From: Shewanella sp. 10N.286.48.A6
Lineage (GTDB): Bacteria; Pseudomonadota; Gammaproteobacteria; Enterobacterales; Shewanellaceae
Length of the DNA: 64,000 nt
Reading direction: 5' to 3'
Assembly (NCBI RefSeq): GCF_002873135.1
Contig: NZ_MCVI01000016.1
Span: forward strand, 24,657-88,656
Shown: one piece after another, positions 46,706 through 55,620 of the stretch
Layout of the letters: each line of letters begins with the position of its first letter
Numbering within the stretch: the stretch's first letter is position 1
Made by a program: the position numbers and the translations under genes
The notes under the pieces: model-generated
Database searches by the model: none
What the model saw: only the letters and a program-made list of their open reading frames with translations
Told to the model about the DNA's origin: nothing

Positions 46706-46791
46706 CCTTGAAAGGATTGACTCAGACAATGTACCTGCTTTGTACATGAGCAGAACCGCCCAAACGTGAAGTTCACACCTATTTGTTTAGC
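46706..46791 (+). repeat. Dispersed ~88-bp repeat, copy B
   Basis: About 70% identical to 38366-38453, beginning CCTTGAAAGGATTGACTCAG and carrying the central CTGCT...AGCAG dyad. Together with copy A it brackets the oxidoreductase genes. Confidence 0.65.
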
Positions 46792-46999
46792 AAACTCCTT
46801 ATGCAATAAAGGTTTTCATTTCTTATCTGTGGCTGAACAAATACCCGTGGATCAGTCTAAAATAATCGACAACAGCGTGATTTTGTACCTCAGAAATGTC
46901 TAAATTCAAATTAGCACCGCCAGTCTTTAGACTGGGCTGGCAGTGCTTTTTACGACTCAATATTTAATCAACTAACATTAATCAACTAACATTAATCAA

Positions 47000-48124
47000 C
47001 TAACGCCACACCTGATCAAATACTCGGTACATATTACCACCCAAGAATTTGCCACAATCCTCTTGGCTATATCCATTTTGTAGCATTTTATCAATCAGTG
47101 CCGCTACAATTTGGTAAGGTGCTGGAGTAGGGAAGCCCTTTGCACCTGCTGCTGCACTATAGCCGCCATCAGGGAAAACAGCAGCGCCCATTGGGGTTTG
47201 CATGATTGAGGCAGTAAAATTAATATTGGGAATATAGTCTGAACCAAAACCCACGTGATCAATACCAACTAGGTTCACCATGTAATCGACATGACGGAAT
47301 AGCGCGTCTGTGGTAACAATATCTGGGTTAGACGTGTCCATAAATGCGCCAACCATATTGATTGAGCATACACCACCACTCTCTGCGATGGCTTTGATTA
47401 CTTCGTCAGATAAACTACGTTGATAATTGGCCATGGCTTTTGCACCTGAGTGCGAAGAAATAACAGGTTGACTACTGCGCTCTATAGCATCAAGCGAGGT
47501 ACGTTCGCCTGTATGGCTAACATCTACCACCATGCCGTAACGGTTATAGCTATCAATCAGCTTTTTACCAAAGGCGGTCAAACCGCGATTTTCAGGTTCA
47601 AAGCAACCATCTCCTACTTCATTGCGATTGTTGTAAGCTAAAAGACAGTAGCCATAACCTAACTCACGCCACAAAGCGACACGGTCCACATCGCCACCAA
47701 ATATCTGGGTGCCTTGGTGAGTAAAAAATAGCCCAAGCCTGTCCTCTTTTACCGCATCATCAATGTCTTTTGTTGTACGGATAATTTTGTAGCTGTCTGG
47801 GCGTTCTCTCATTTTATTAAGATAAAAATCTGTGCCTTTCATGATGCCATCGACAGAGGCGTCTAACGAGTCCGCAGATGGACATGCTGCAAGTACTTTA
47901 AAACCAGCAGCCTTACAACGGTCCATTTCATCGTGAAATTCTGGCGCTTTAGGTGAAGACCACTGACTGGGATATAGTGCAGAAAATAGGGTATCAATGG
48001 TCATAGAATCACGGACAATATTGACAGCTTTTTCTGATGCGGGATAAAACTGTTTACGCTGTGGGATATTGGAATAATCTTTGATTTCAAATTCAGGTAG
48101 CTCAAGGGTTTTGTTATTAGTCAT
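47000..48124 (-). CDS. Divergent M19 (renal dipeptidase-like) amidohydrolase
   Basis: The 374-residue protein has late M19 motifs VVDVSHTGERTSLDAI, PVISSHSGAKAM and VGFGSDYIPN. The usual N-terminal DxHxD zinc motif is replaced by TIDTLFSALY, and the bridging Glu motif (usually EG) by THQGTQIF. Half of the canonical binuclear metal site therefore appears changed, so ordinary dipeptidase activity is doubtful; a mononuclear or altered site is possible. No signal peptide. ATG at 48124 follows AGGAAT. The 424-base gap upstream (48125-48549) has only short open fragments and a terminator. Confidence 0.8.
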   Translation of the reverse strand: MTNNKTLELPEFEIKDYSNIPQRKQFYPASEKAVNIVRDSMTIDTLFSALYPSQWSSPKAPEFHDEMDRCKAAGFKVLAACPSADSLDASVDGIMKGTDFYLNKMRERPDSYKIIRTTKDIDDAVKEDRLGLFFTHQGTQIFGGDVDRVALWRELGYGYCLLAYNNRNEVGDGCFEPENRGLTAFGKKLIDSYNRYGMVVDVSHTGERTSLDAIERSSQPVISSHSGAKAMANYQRSLSDEVIKAIAESGGVCSINMVGAFMDTSNPDIVTTDALFRHVDYMVNLVGIDHVGFGSDYIPNINFTASIMQTPMGAAVFPDGGYSAAAGAKGFPTPAPYQIVAALIDKMLQNGYSQEDCGKFLGGNMYRVFDQVWR

Positions 48125-48494
48125 AATTCGATTCCTATAGTGTTTGCGCCTTTCAACATGTTCAATAAACGCTGAACTTGTTTAAGATTTAACTATAGTA
48201 GTCTCATTATCGTTGGAGTATTAATCGTTTATGTATGATCAAATCCTCAACTACTAGGATCCTGTTAACATCACCTTAAGGACTGACATGGTTTAGTCAT
48301 ACCACCAGACGCCGCATGGCTAGATGATATTCACTTTCAATATCTCGATAATAGGTTGTTAGGTTTTTTTCATTAGGTGAGTCCCGCAGGTTCATCGTTA
48401 GCTGCAACAATACCTAAAGCTAGCTAAGGAGGTTTTCTTAGCAATGTGGTCATTGCTCAAAGATGATTTGTGCCAAAACGAGGTTGTTTATTAC

Positions 48495-48536
48495 AAAAAA
48501 AATCAGCAACAAACCTTGGTTAGTTGCTGATTTTTT
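48495..48536. terminator. Terminator after the VOC-protein gene
   Basis: AAATCAGCAAC pairs with GTTGCTGATTT around a 12-base loop, with A and T runs on both sides. It lies just past the minus-strand stop at 48550. Confidence 0.85.
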
Positions 48537-48549
48537 GGCTATTTAATTT

Positions 48550-49035
48550 CTATTCATATTCAGAAGAATAAGTTTCTGAATAAGAATGAGAATATAGCTC
48601 AAATAAGTTTCCAAATGGGTCTTCTAAATACACCATTTTGTAAGGCTTATTATCATCTTCTGGATGGTAGCGCATGATGTCCATTCTGACTTTGCCACCG
48701 AATTTTTCAACTCGCTCGATAACGCCTTCAAAATCATCTGTTTCTAACGAGTAATGGAAGATACCGATTTTAGTGAAGTCGACAGTATGTTTTTGTTCAC
48801 GGTCTTTCATTTCAAATAATTCAAAACCGATGCCATCTGACGTGACGAGGTGAGCAATGTTGAAGCCTTTAAAACCTTCACCAAATACCGCAATACACAT
48901 TCTACCAATGGCAGTTTGTTTTTCTTCTATGACCTCAGACTTACCCATAACCGTTTCAAGACCTAATGCCTGGGTATAAAACTCGACGGCTTTATCCATG
49001 TCACCAACCATAATACCTACATGACTCATTTTCAT
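48550..49035 (-). CDS. VOC-superfamily (glyoxalase/dioxygenase-fold) protein
   Basis: The 161-residue protein has two beta-alpha-beta3 halves. Candidate metal ligands are His5 (MSHVGIMVGDMDKAVEFY), Glu in GFELFEMKD, His in GIFHYSLETDD and Glu in DPFGNLFELYSHS. Such proteins include glyoxalase I, methylmalonyl-CoA epimerase, lactoylglutathione lyase-like and catechol-dioxygenase-like enzymes; this one cannot be assigned further. Single gene with terminator behind it; upstream gap 49036-49278 contains the interleaved repeats. Confidence 0.85.
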   Translation of the reverse strand: MKMSHVGIMVGDMDKAVEFYTQALGLETVMGKSEVIEEKQTAIGRMCIAVFGEGFKGFNIAHLVTSDGIGFELFEMKDREQKHTVDFTKIGIFHYSLETDDFEGVIERVEKFGGKVRMDIMRYHPEDDNKPYKMVYLEDPFGNLFELYSHSYSETYSSEYE

Positions 49036-49206
49036 AATATTTTCGCCTTATACGTTAATTGCTAAGCTGTTGCTTATTCGTTTTGATAGCAGAAGTATAT
49101 GGCGAGCCGATGATTTAATAAAATTATCAAAATTTATAAAGTTAATAAAATTATGTTATGAGGTTGACTGGACTGCAATGTAGTTAGCATTAGGAATGTT
49201 TGGGCT

Positions 49207-49260
49207 GGCATAAAAGCAAAAAAGCTAAGCAGACGCTTTTATGCCGAGCCTGCTTAGCTT
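49207..49260. repeat. Two interleaved perfect 11-bp inverted repeats (pseudoknot-like)
   Basis: GGCATAAAAGC (49207-49217) is complementary to GCTTTTATGCC (49235-49245), and AAGCTAAGCAG (49222-49232) to CTGCTTAGCTT (49250-49260). The arms alternate A-B-A'-B', so the two stems can form together only as an H-type pseudoknot, or one at a time. On the minus strand the B stem is followed by T6, giving a terminator for the SirB-like gene whose loop is complementary to the sequence just downstream. Confidence 0.8.
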
Positions 49261-49278
49261 AGTTATTTAAACAATGAG

Positions 49279-49719
49279 CTAGCAGGTTGCTGTTAACATT
49301 GCGTAACCTAGTTCAATGTATGCATTAGCATCTTCAACCCCTTTGGTTTTTAGATGATGAGCAAAACCCAGTCTGGCACTCATTACTATCCAAAACGTGG
49401 CACTGATAAAGCCTATAATGCGCCATATATTTGATTTTGCCCATTTAAGCGCAAACGTAATTGAGAGTACATACAGCACAAACCCCGCTAGTTTTGATGA
49501 TGCCCAACCATTAACGAAGGGGTATAAATTCAGTGGATTTACAATAACAAGGTAAAGGAATGTCGCGATAAACAACGTATATAAGATGTGTGGCCCTGTC
49601 TTAAGTAGCTTTATATTGACCTTGTCAGAGCCTTTCATAGTTAATAGTAAGTTAATGATAAAAAAGATAAAGGTGAGCGTGATTATTGTTAGGTGGGTAT
49701 GCTTAACTATCATGTACAT
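49279..49719 (-). CDS. SirB-like integral membrane protein
   Basis: The 146-residue protein consists of four hydrophobic helices with short loops, resembling the SirB (invasion-gene expression up-regulator) membrane family: KHTHLTIITLTFIFFIINL, TGPHILYTLFIATFL, SKLAGFVLYVLSI, and a final helix ending MLTATC. Function of the family is unknown. Start at 49719; the Met three codons later is an alternative. The terminator-like structure at 49207-49260 follows it. Confidence 0.75.
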   Translation of the reverse strand: MYMIVKHTHLTIITLTFIFFIINLLLTMKGSDKVNIKLLKTGPHILYTLFIATFLYLVIVNPLNLYPFVNGWASSKLAGFVLYVLSITFALKWAKSNIWRIIGFISATFWIVMSARLGFAHHLKTKGVEDANAYIELGYAMLTATC

Positions 49720-50098
49720 ACTGGTGTTCCTTTTAGTATTTTTGATTTTACTAATATAGCTTGCTTGTTATTTGAATTGATATATTTATTGTTAATTATA
49801 ATTGCCCATTGGTATTTCTAATTAGTAACTTGATTTAAGGTAAAGTTTTACCATCTGAGAATACGTAAAAAGAGATAATTAAGATCAGTCAGTGATAGGA
49901 ATTCAAATCGAGATGTGTAGAGAATCGAATAGATGACCAAAAATAAATTAAGCGCATCATTTATTTTTTTTGCTATATAAACAATAGTTTGCCTAGCATT
50001 GTAAAGCTCTAATTTGGCCGTTAAGGCTTTATCAATATCCGTCGTCCCCCGTGAACAGAGCAAAGCGAAAGTCGCGGGGTCGTTCGTTGGCTAAGCCC

Positions 50099-50157
50099 CC
50101 CCGATCTCTACGCCGTATTCAATACGAAAGGCTCATCAGTAATGATGAGCCTTTTTC
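50099..50157. repeat. Imperfect copy of the tRNA-Ser 3' end and its terminator (possible att site)
   Basis: CCCGATCTCTACGCCGTATT and the following hairpin with GGCTCATCAG repeat 38211-38268 with about six differences in 58 positions. The match begins in the tRNA T-arm/acceptor region and runs through the terminator. The upstream half of the tRNA is absent here; instead there is a C/G-rich dyad (CCCCG...CGGGG, 50046-50079). The remainder of 49720-50383 (664 bases) contains no gene I can support. Confidence 0.7.
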
Positions 50158-50383
50158 TTAAGTTCGCTTTGTTAAATAACCTGGCTCAATTCTAATAGAA
50201 GTTTATCAAGTTAAATTAAGATTAATGTCAGCCTATCCTTATGATTTTAAATTGGTTTAATTGTATTTTTTATTGTAATTAGTATGCAGGGGTAAAGACT
50301 TGGATATTAGCTGATGTGGCATTGTCCTTTTGTATTTATAATGCTGCTCCATATAACTATTTGTCACGCTTTTATCATTAAGG

Positions 50384-50878
50384 ATGAGAATCTTGTTGGT
50401 TCGTAGCTTAAAAATAATGATGCTATTGATTTTGTCGTTGAGTGCATACTCAGTAACGGCAGATGAGCAGTCGGTTATTTTTAATCACAAGATGGAAGTC
50501 CAAAAAGTTCAGCTCGACGTTAATATTGATATAGCAATGACAGATTTAGCTTTAGAGCTAGATGACGGTGTCAGTGCAACAATGGCTTCACCTGCTACAG
50601 AGCAGCCTTTAGTTGATAATATAGATAATTTTAACTTCCTAAATGAGCTAAGAAGGGTTGTTAGCAGTGATAATCGTGCAGGCTTAGGCAAGATCCCTAA
50701 CTATTACTTACTGGTTGCTTTTATGGAGCCAGTGTTATTAGATTCTGCCTCCACAGCCATTGCTACTCCAAAATTTGTTGAGCACTGGACAAGTAAAATT
50801 ACCCGCTCCACTTCTCGAGTTTCAGGCTGGAAAGACGGCAATAGCCTTTACAGCCATTACCATATCCGTTTCGCATAA
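50384..50878 (+). CDS. Secreted hypothetical protein upstream of secD/secF paralogues
   Basis: The 164-residue protein starts with a cleavable signal (IMMLLILSLSAYSVTADEQ, cleavage likely after SVTA). The mature part has no motif I recognise and no cysteines. Start at 50384 follows TAAGGATG. It is 145 bases before secD on the same strand, with no strong terminator, so a functional link with the secDF pair is possible but unproven. Confidence 0.65.
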   Translation: MRILLVRSLKIMMLLILSLSAYSVTADEQSVIFNHKMEVQKVQLDVNIDIAMTDLALELDDGVSATMASPATEQPLVDNIDNFNFLNELRRVVSSDNRAGLGKIPNYYLLVAFMEPVLLDSASTAIATPKFVEHWTSKITRSTSRVSGWKDGNSLYSHYHIRFA

Positions 50879-51022
50879 ATTTCTGATTTTCGCTTAGTCC
50901 AACATTTGTTGGATATTTTTAGTGTCTACAATTTGCTCCTTTAATCTAACTGATAATTAAATCTCGTTAGTGATAGCTGGGTAATTGTAGCTACTGTAAT
51001 TTGTGATTACAGAGATATTTAT

Positions 51023-52816
51023 ATGAAAAAATCACCTAATAAAACACCGATAAACCGTTATGCTACATGGAAATATGTGGTGTTAATTATCACCCTAATG
51101 ATCATGAGCCTCAGCGCAATACCGTCTTTGTATGGCGAGAATGCAGCGCTACATATTAATCATAGTGACACTCAAACAATTGATGCAACCGACGTTGCTC
51201 GTTTATTACATACTGCAGATATTTCGACCTTAGCTATTTCACAAGAGGGCACTAATCTTGTGGTTGTACTTGATGATGACAGCCAACAATCAGCAGCGAA
51301 ATCAATCGTTGAACAATCACTTGCAAGCGATTCAACCGTTGCATTAGCCATGGAGCCTGCAGCACCTGATTGGTTAACCAGTATGGGATTTAAGCCTATT
51401 AAACTCGGTTTGGATTTACGCGGCGGGGTGCAGTTTCTGTTAGATGTCGACATGGCGCCAGTTTATGCTGCTCACCGTCAAATGATTATTGATGATGTTG
51501 GTCAGGAAGTCAGAGGTGCCCGTGGTAGACAGGTTGATCAACGGGTTGAAATTAGTTTTCGAGACAGCCAAGATTTACCCAAAGCCGAGGCGTTCATTAA
51601 AGCCAGTTTCCCCGACTGGCAGATGAGCAAAAAGGCCAACATACTAGTGCTTAATCAGCGTGCTGATGCGCTCGAATTACTTCGAAGCACCACGGTTCAG
51701 CAAAATTTACAAATCATGCGCAGCCGAATAGAGCACATGGGTATCACCGAGGCGTCAGTGCAAAGGCAAGGCGAAAACCGTATTCGAATCGAACTTCCCG
51801 GTGTACAAGATCCTGCTGCGGCCAAGCATGTTATTGGGGCGACGGCTTCTTTATCTTTCCACGCGCTAGTTGAGCCGCGTTCTGCAGTATCACTTTCTAT
51901 TGCTGATGATAATGGCATGCCAATATCCATCGATAGAAAAGCGATTCTGGGTGGTGAACATATCATTGATGCCAGAGCCAGCTTAGGTGAAATGGGGATA
52001 GCTGAAGTGAATTTGTCATTAGATTCAGTTGGTGGCCAAAAGATGTCGCAATTTTCTAGGGCAAATATTGGTCAGCCGATGGCGACAGTTTATAACGAAT
52101 TTATTCAAAATCATGATGGGGCTAGCATTCAAGAAAGTAAGGTCATTAGTGTAGCGACCATACAAGCGCAATTAGGTAGCCGTTTTCGTATTACTGGGGC
52201 TGGGAATTTGGCTGAAGCTCAGCAACTTGCGCTGTTGTTAAGTGCAGGCTCATTGACGGCGCCAGTAACGATTGTAGAGGAACGTACTATTGGGCCATCA
52301 CTTGGGGCTGAAAATGTTAAAAATGGATTTGCTGCTCTGGCATTAGGCCTTGCATTAACCTTAAGTTTTATTGCGTTATGGTATCGGCGCTTAGGTTGGG
52401 TGGCTAATGCGGCATTATGTTTTAATTTGGTGATGTTGCTCGGGTTAATCGCGTTGATCCCTGGGGCGGTATTAACGATGCCGGGTATTGCAGGTTTAGT
52501 ACTAACAGTCGGCATGGCGGTGGATACCAATGTACTTATTTTTGAGCGAGTTAAAGATAAGATGAAACAGGGATACAGTTTTGCACAGTCAATCAATAGT
52601 GGTTTTGACAGTGCTTTTGCATCTATTTGGGATGCAAACCTCACCACTATGATTGTCGCCATTGCGCTTTATTCCATTGGTAATGGCCCGATACAAGGCT
52701 TTGCTTTGACCTTAGGTTTAGGCTTACTCACCAGTATGTTTACCGGCATTTTTCTTTCAAGAGCCATCATTAATCTAATTTGGGGACGTGATAAGCGTCG
52801 TATGGTGAAAATATAA
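51023..52816 (+). CDS. secD: SecD paralogue, protein-export membrane subunit
   Basis: The 597-residue protein has one N-terminal helix, a large periplasmic domain with GLDLRGGVQFLLDVDM and GENRIRIELPGVQD, and five C-terminal helices (EERTIGPSLGAENVKNG, GMAVDTNVLIFERVKDKM) as in SecD, an RND-type factor that pulls translocated proteins across using the proton gradient. It lacks the tgt-yajC neighbours of the main sec locus, so it is probably a second copy. Slightly shorter than E. coli SecD (615). The stop overlaps the secF start by one base (TAATG). Confidence 0.9.
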   Translation: MKKSPNKTPINRYATWKYVVLIITLMIMSLSAIPSLYGENAALHINHSDTQTIDATDVARLLHTADISTLAISQEGTNLVVVLDDDSQQSAAKSIVEQSLASDSTVALAMEPAAPDWLTSMGFKPIKLGLDLRGGVQFLLDVDMAPVYAAHRQMIIDDVGQEVRGARGRQVDQRVEISFRDSQDLPKAEAFIKASFPDWQMSKKANILVLNQRADALELLRSTTVQQNLQIMRSRIEHMGITEASVQRQGENRIRIELPGVQDPAAAKHVIGATASLSFHALVEPRSAVSLSIADDNGMPISIDRKAILGGEHIIDARASLGEMGIAEVNLSLDSVGGQKMSQFSRANIGQPMATVYNEFIQNHDGASIQESKVISVATIQAQLGSRFRITGAGNLAEAQQLALLLSAGSLTAPVTIVEERTIGPSLGAENVKNGFAALALGLALTLSFIALWYRRLGWVANAALCFNLVMLLGLIALIPGAVLTMPGIAGLVLTVGMAVDTNVLIFERVKDKMKQGYSFAQSINSGFDSAFASIWDANLTTMIVAIALYSIGNGPIQGFALTLGLGLLTSMFTGIFLSRAIINLIWGRDKRRMVKI

Positions 52817-53721
52817 TGAAGTATTTATTAAATGAGAAGTTCACTCAATTTCGCTTAGCGCTATCCGGATTATCAATTTTACTCTTGCTGGTGTCAGCAT
52901 TGTTTATTGGATTTAAAGGTTTTAATTGGGGTTTAGATTTCACTGGTGGCTTGGTTGCTGAGGTGCAATTAGATCAAAAGTTGCAAGCAAATGATATTAA
53001 GGCGTATTTAGATCAAACCTTAGGGCAAGATGTGCAATTGATTAAATCAATGGAAAGCGGTCAATGGACAATTCGATATAACCATGAAGGCGTGAGTGAC
53101 ACCAGTATTGCTGAGTATTTATCACCAATCAGTGAAACCATAAATATTTTGAGTAGCAGTATTGTTGGTCCACAGGTAGGGCTAGAAATGGTCGAGCAGG
53201 GTGGTTTAGCTGTGCTTGTATGTATGCTGTTGATTATGTGCTACTTGAGTATTCGCTTTGATTGGCGTTTAGCCTCAGGAGCTTTATTGGCATTGATTAC
53301 TGACATCATTATTGTGTTGGGTGTGTTTGCGGTATTTCAGTTGGAGTTCAATTTAACTGTTTTAGCTGCTTTATTAGCAATTTTAGGTTACTCGCTTAAT
53401 GACTCAATCATTATCGCTGATAGAGTGCGAGAGGTGATGCGGTTAAAACCAAACGGGGAAACCGATACCATCATCAATGATGCTGTTAAAGCGACTTTTT
53501 CTCGCACCATGGTGACCTCGGGCACAACACTGGTTACCGTGTCGAGTTTATGGCTTGTTGGCGGTGCGAGTTTACAAGGATTTTCTATCGCATTATTTGT
53601 CGGAATTATCTGTGGAACTTGTTCATCAGTCGCTTTGGCGGTGACGTTACCCCAGCTATTTGGTTTATCTCCTAAAGATTATATTGTTATCCCTATTGAT
53701 ATCGAGGACAGCTACTCATGA
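52816..53721 (+). CDS. secF: SecF paralogue, protein-export membrane subunit
   Basis: The 301-residue partner has six helices with FNWGLDFTGGLVAEV near residue 35 and the signature ILGYSLNDSIIIADRVREV in the fourth helix region. GTTLVTVSSLWLVGGASLQGF is also typical. Translational coupling to secD indicates an equimolar complex. Whether this pair serves specific substrates, such as the secreted protein encoded upstream, is open. Confidence 0.9.
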   Translation: MKYLLNEKFTQFRLALSGLSILLLLVSALFIGFKGFNWGLDFTGGLVAEVQLDQKLQANDIKAYLDQTLGQDVQLIKSMESGQWTIRYNHEGVSDTSIAEYLSPISETINILSSSIVGPQVGLEMVEQGGLAVLVCMLLIMCYLSIRFDWRLASGALLALITDIIIVLGVFAVFQLEFNLTVLAALLAILGYSLNDSIIIADRVREVMRLKPNGETDTIINDAVKATFSRTMVTSGTTLVTVSSLWLVGGASLQGFSIALFVGIICGTCSSVALAVTLPQLFGLSPKDYIVIPIDIEDSYS

Positions 53722-53779
53722 TCAAATAATCAAGCATGAGTGGTTGTTCGCAACTGGACCTTAATTAAATTGCCCATAT

Positions 53780-53812
53780 AAATAAGCCCACTTGATTGTG
53801 GGCTTATTTTTG
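53780..53812 (+). terminator. Terminator of the secDF pair
   Basis: AATAAGCCCAC pairs with GTGGGCTTATT around TTGATT, followed by T4; it also faces the convergent panP gene. Confidence 0.88.
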
Positions 53813-53838
53813 AGCGTCTAAGAATAAAGCAAGCTTAA

Positions 53839-55488
53839 TCAGTAGGCTTTTGCTATTGATAATAACTGCGGTAAAAATTCATTATCTAATTTGGCAATCT
53901 CGGCTTGCTCACTTAACACATCATGTAAAATTTCATGGGTAGTAAGCGGGTTTGCTAATACCACTCTAAATACCGTGACGATTTCACGGTGGTATTTAGC
54001 CGGTTTTATTCTCGTACGTGAGACAAATGATTTACCTTGTTCACGTTGGTGCTTTTGAATAAAGCGGGTTAAGCGGTCAAGCAGGTAATTACAGCGCTCT
54101 ACAGTATTTATATCATCATTAGCTAATGCTTTATCAATTGTAAGTTGAACAGTCTTAGGCACGTAACGGTAGGTCAAAATACATAATTCAGGCTCTGTGA
54201 TGAGCTCAAAATTTTCATCTGCAGCAATGTGCGATGCGAAATAACGGGCCATTTCTAGACCGTTGTTGATTAAAATCTCATAACCGTCACCACCGATGAT
54301 CTGTAAACAAGCATGCACTAGCATTGCCATGCCAGGTCGTGAGCCTTCGAGGGTTTGACTACCTAAATCTTTAGAGCCTACTCGCAAAATATACTCGGCA
54401 TGATGAGCAATGGCATGTGCAAGCTCTGGGTCTTTAAATAACACCATGCCCGCACCCATAGGCACGTACATTTGTTTATGGGCATCAATAGTGACCGAGT
54501 CGGCTAATTCAATGCCATCGAGTAAATAGCGGTATTTGTTCGACAGTAAACTGGCCCCGCCCCAAGCTGCATCAACATGAAAGTGGCATTGGAGTTCAGT
54601 GGCGAGTTTTGACAGTTCAACTAGTGGGTCGATATTACCGGTTTCGGTGGTGCCAGCAACACCGACAATGGCCATTACCTTAATATTGTCATCGGCGAGC
54701 TTTAATGCGGTTTGACGCATGGCCGCTACATCGACTTTATTGTCCGCAGTAGTGGGGATACTGATGATGTTGTCTCGACCAATACCCAGTAAGTCAGCGG
54801 TTTTACCAATTGAGTAATGGCCGCGCTCAGACACTAAGATGGCTAAATCGTCATATCCATAGTGTTTCAGTGCTTTAGGTAATCCTTCACGGTTAATGCC
54901 TTTAAAATTACCATCAGCTTTTAGTAACTGGTTTCGTGCTATCCATAATGCGGTGATATTGGCCACCGTGCCACCAGAGCAAAATGCGCCAAGGGAGTAG
55001 TTAGCGCTGTGCATCCATTGCTCATAAAAGTCAGTGTCTTGGCTGTAAATTAAGTGGTGCATCATCCCCAGCACTTGGCGCTCTAATGGAGTGAATGCTT
55101 TAGATGTTTCGATTTTGACTAAGTTCTGATTCAAGCCCACCATCATTTTAGATAAGGGTAAAACAAAGTAGGGCAGCGCTGATGTCATATGACCGATGAA
55201 GCTCGGCGCCGAGGTATGCACCGAGTGTGCTACCAGATTTTGCATTATTTCGTCAGTATAATCAGATACAAAACGAGGCGAATCAGGAATTTGAAACGCT
55301 TTAAAGTCAGTTTCAATAAGTGATAATGGCTTTTCTAATGCAGCAATACTCTTACCTAAAAAGCCCGCTAAGTCTTCAGAAAGTTTCTGCTCGATAATGC
55401 TTAAGGTTGAGTCGGCGTCTTCAGGTACGGTAAAAATACGCAGAAGACTTGCCTCTGATGCTTGTGCTATGCGGTCGTGTTTGGTCAT
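53839..55488 (-). CDS. panP: PLP-dependent aspartate 1-decarboxylase PanP
   Basis: The 549-residue group II decarboxylase carries the PLP lysine in SVTIDAHKQMYVPMGAG, with HVDAAWGGASLLS before it and CSGGTVANITALWIAR near residue 170. Length and N terminus (MTKHDRIAQASEASLLRIF) match the PanP family of Vibrio and Shewanella, which replaces PanD in making beta-alanine for pantothenate; these are often labelled glutamate decarboxylase. It is followed, in the same direction, by no other pantothenate gene here. Glycerate kinase lies 132 bases upstream. Confidence 0.88.
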   Translation of the reverse strand: MTKHDRIAQASEASLLRIFTVPEDADSTLSIIEQKLSEDLAGFLGKSIAALEKPLSLIETDFKAFQIPDSPRFVSDYTDEIMQNLVAHSVHTSAPSFIGHMTSALPYFVLPLSKMMVGLNQNLVKIETSKAFTPLERQVLGMMHHLIYSQDTDFYEQWMHSANYSLGAFCSGGTVANITALWIARNQLLKADGNFKGINREGLPKALKHYGYDDLAILVSERGHYSIGKTADLLGIGRDNIISIPTTADNKVDVAAMRQTALKLADDNIKVMAIVGVAGTTETGNIDPLVELSKLATELQCHFHVDAAWGGASLLSNKYRYLLDGIELADSVTIDAHKQMYVPMGAGMVLFKDPELAHAIAHHAEYILRVGSKDLGSQTLEGSRPGMAMLVHACLQIIGGDGYEILINNGLEMARYFASHIAADENFELITEPELCILTYRYVPKTVQLTIDKALANDDINTVERCNYLLDRLTRFIQKHQREQGKSFVSRTRIKPAKYHREIVTVFRVVLANPLTTHEILHDVLSEQAEIAKLDNEFLPQLLSIAKAY

Positions 55489-55620
55489 TAACTGGTGCCA
55501 TCATTTTTATTCTTGGGCCAATAATGTGCTAAATATATTGATATAAGCGCTTTCATGGCCATTATGAGGGCTAACTTTACTGCAAGGATTATTTCGCAGC
55601 AAGTTTTTAACTCAAACTGA

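Noticed and set aside
48297..48407. Short minus-strand coding-like fragment (TTYYRDIESEYHLAMRR)
   Set aside because: Looks protein-like but is only about 36 codons with a stop just upstream; might be a gene remnant, not enough to call.
49848..50063. 71-codon minus-strand frame
   Set aside because: No ribosome site, no family resemblance, overlaps the C/G-rich dyad; likely chance.
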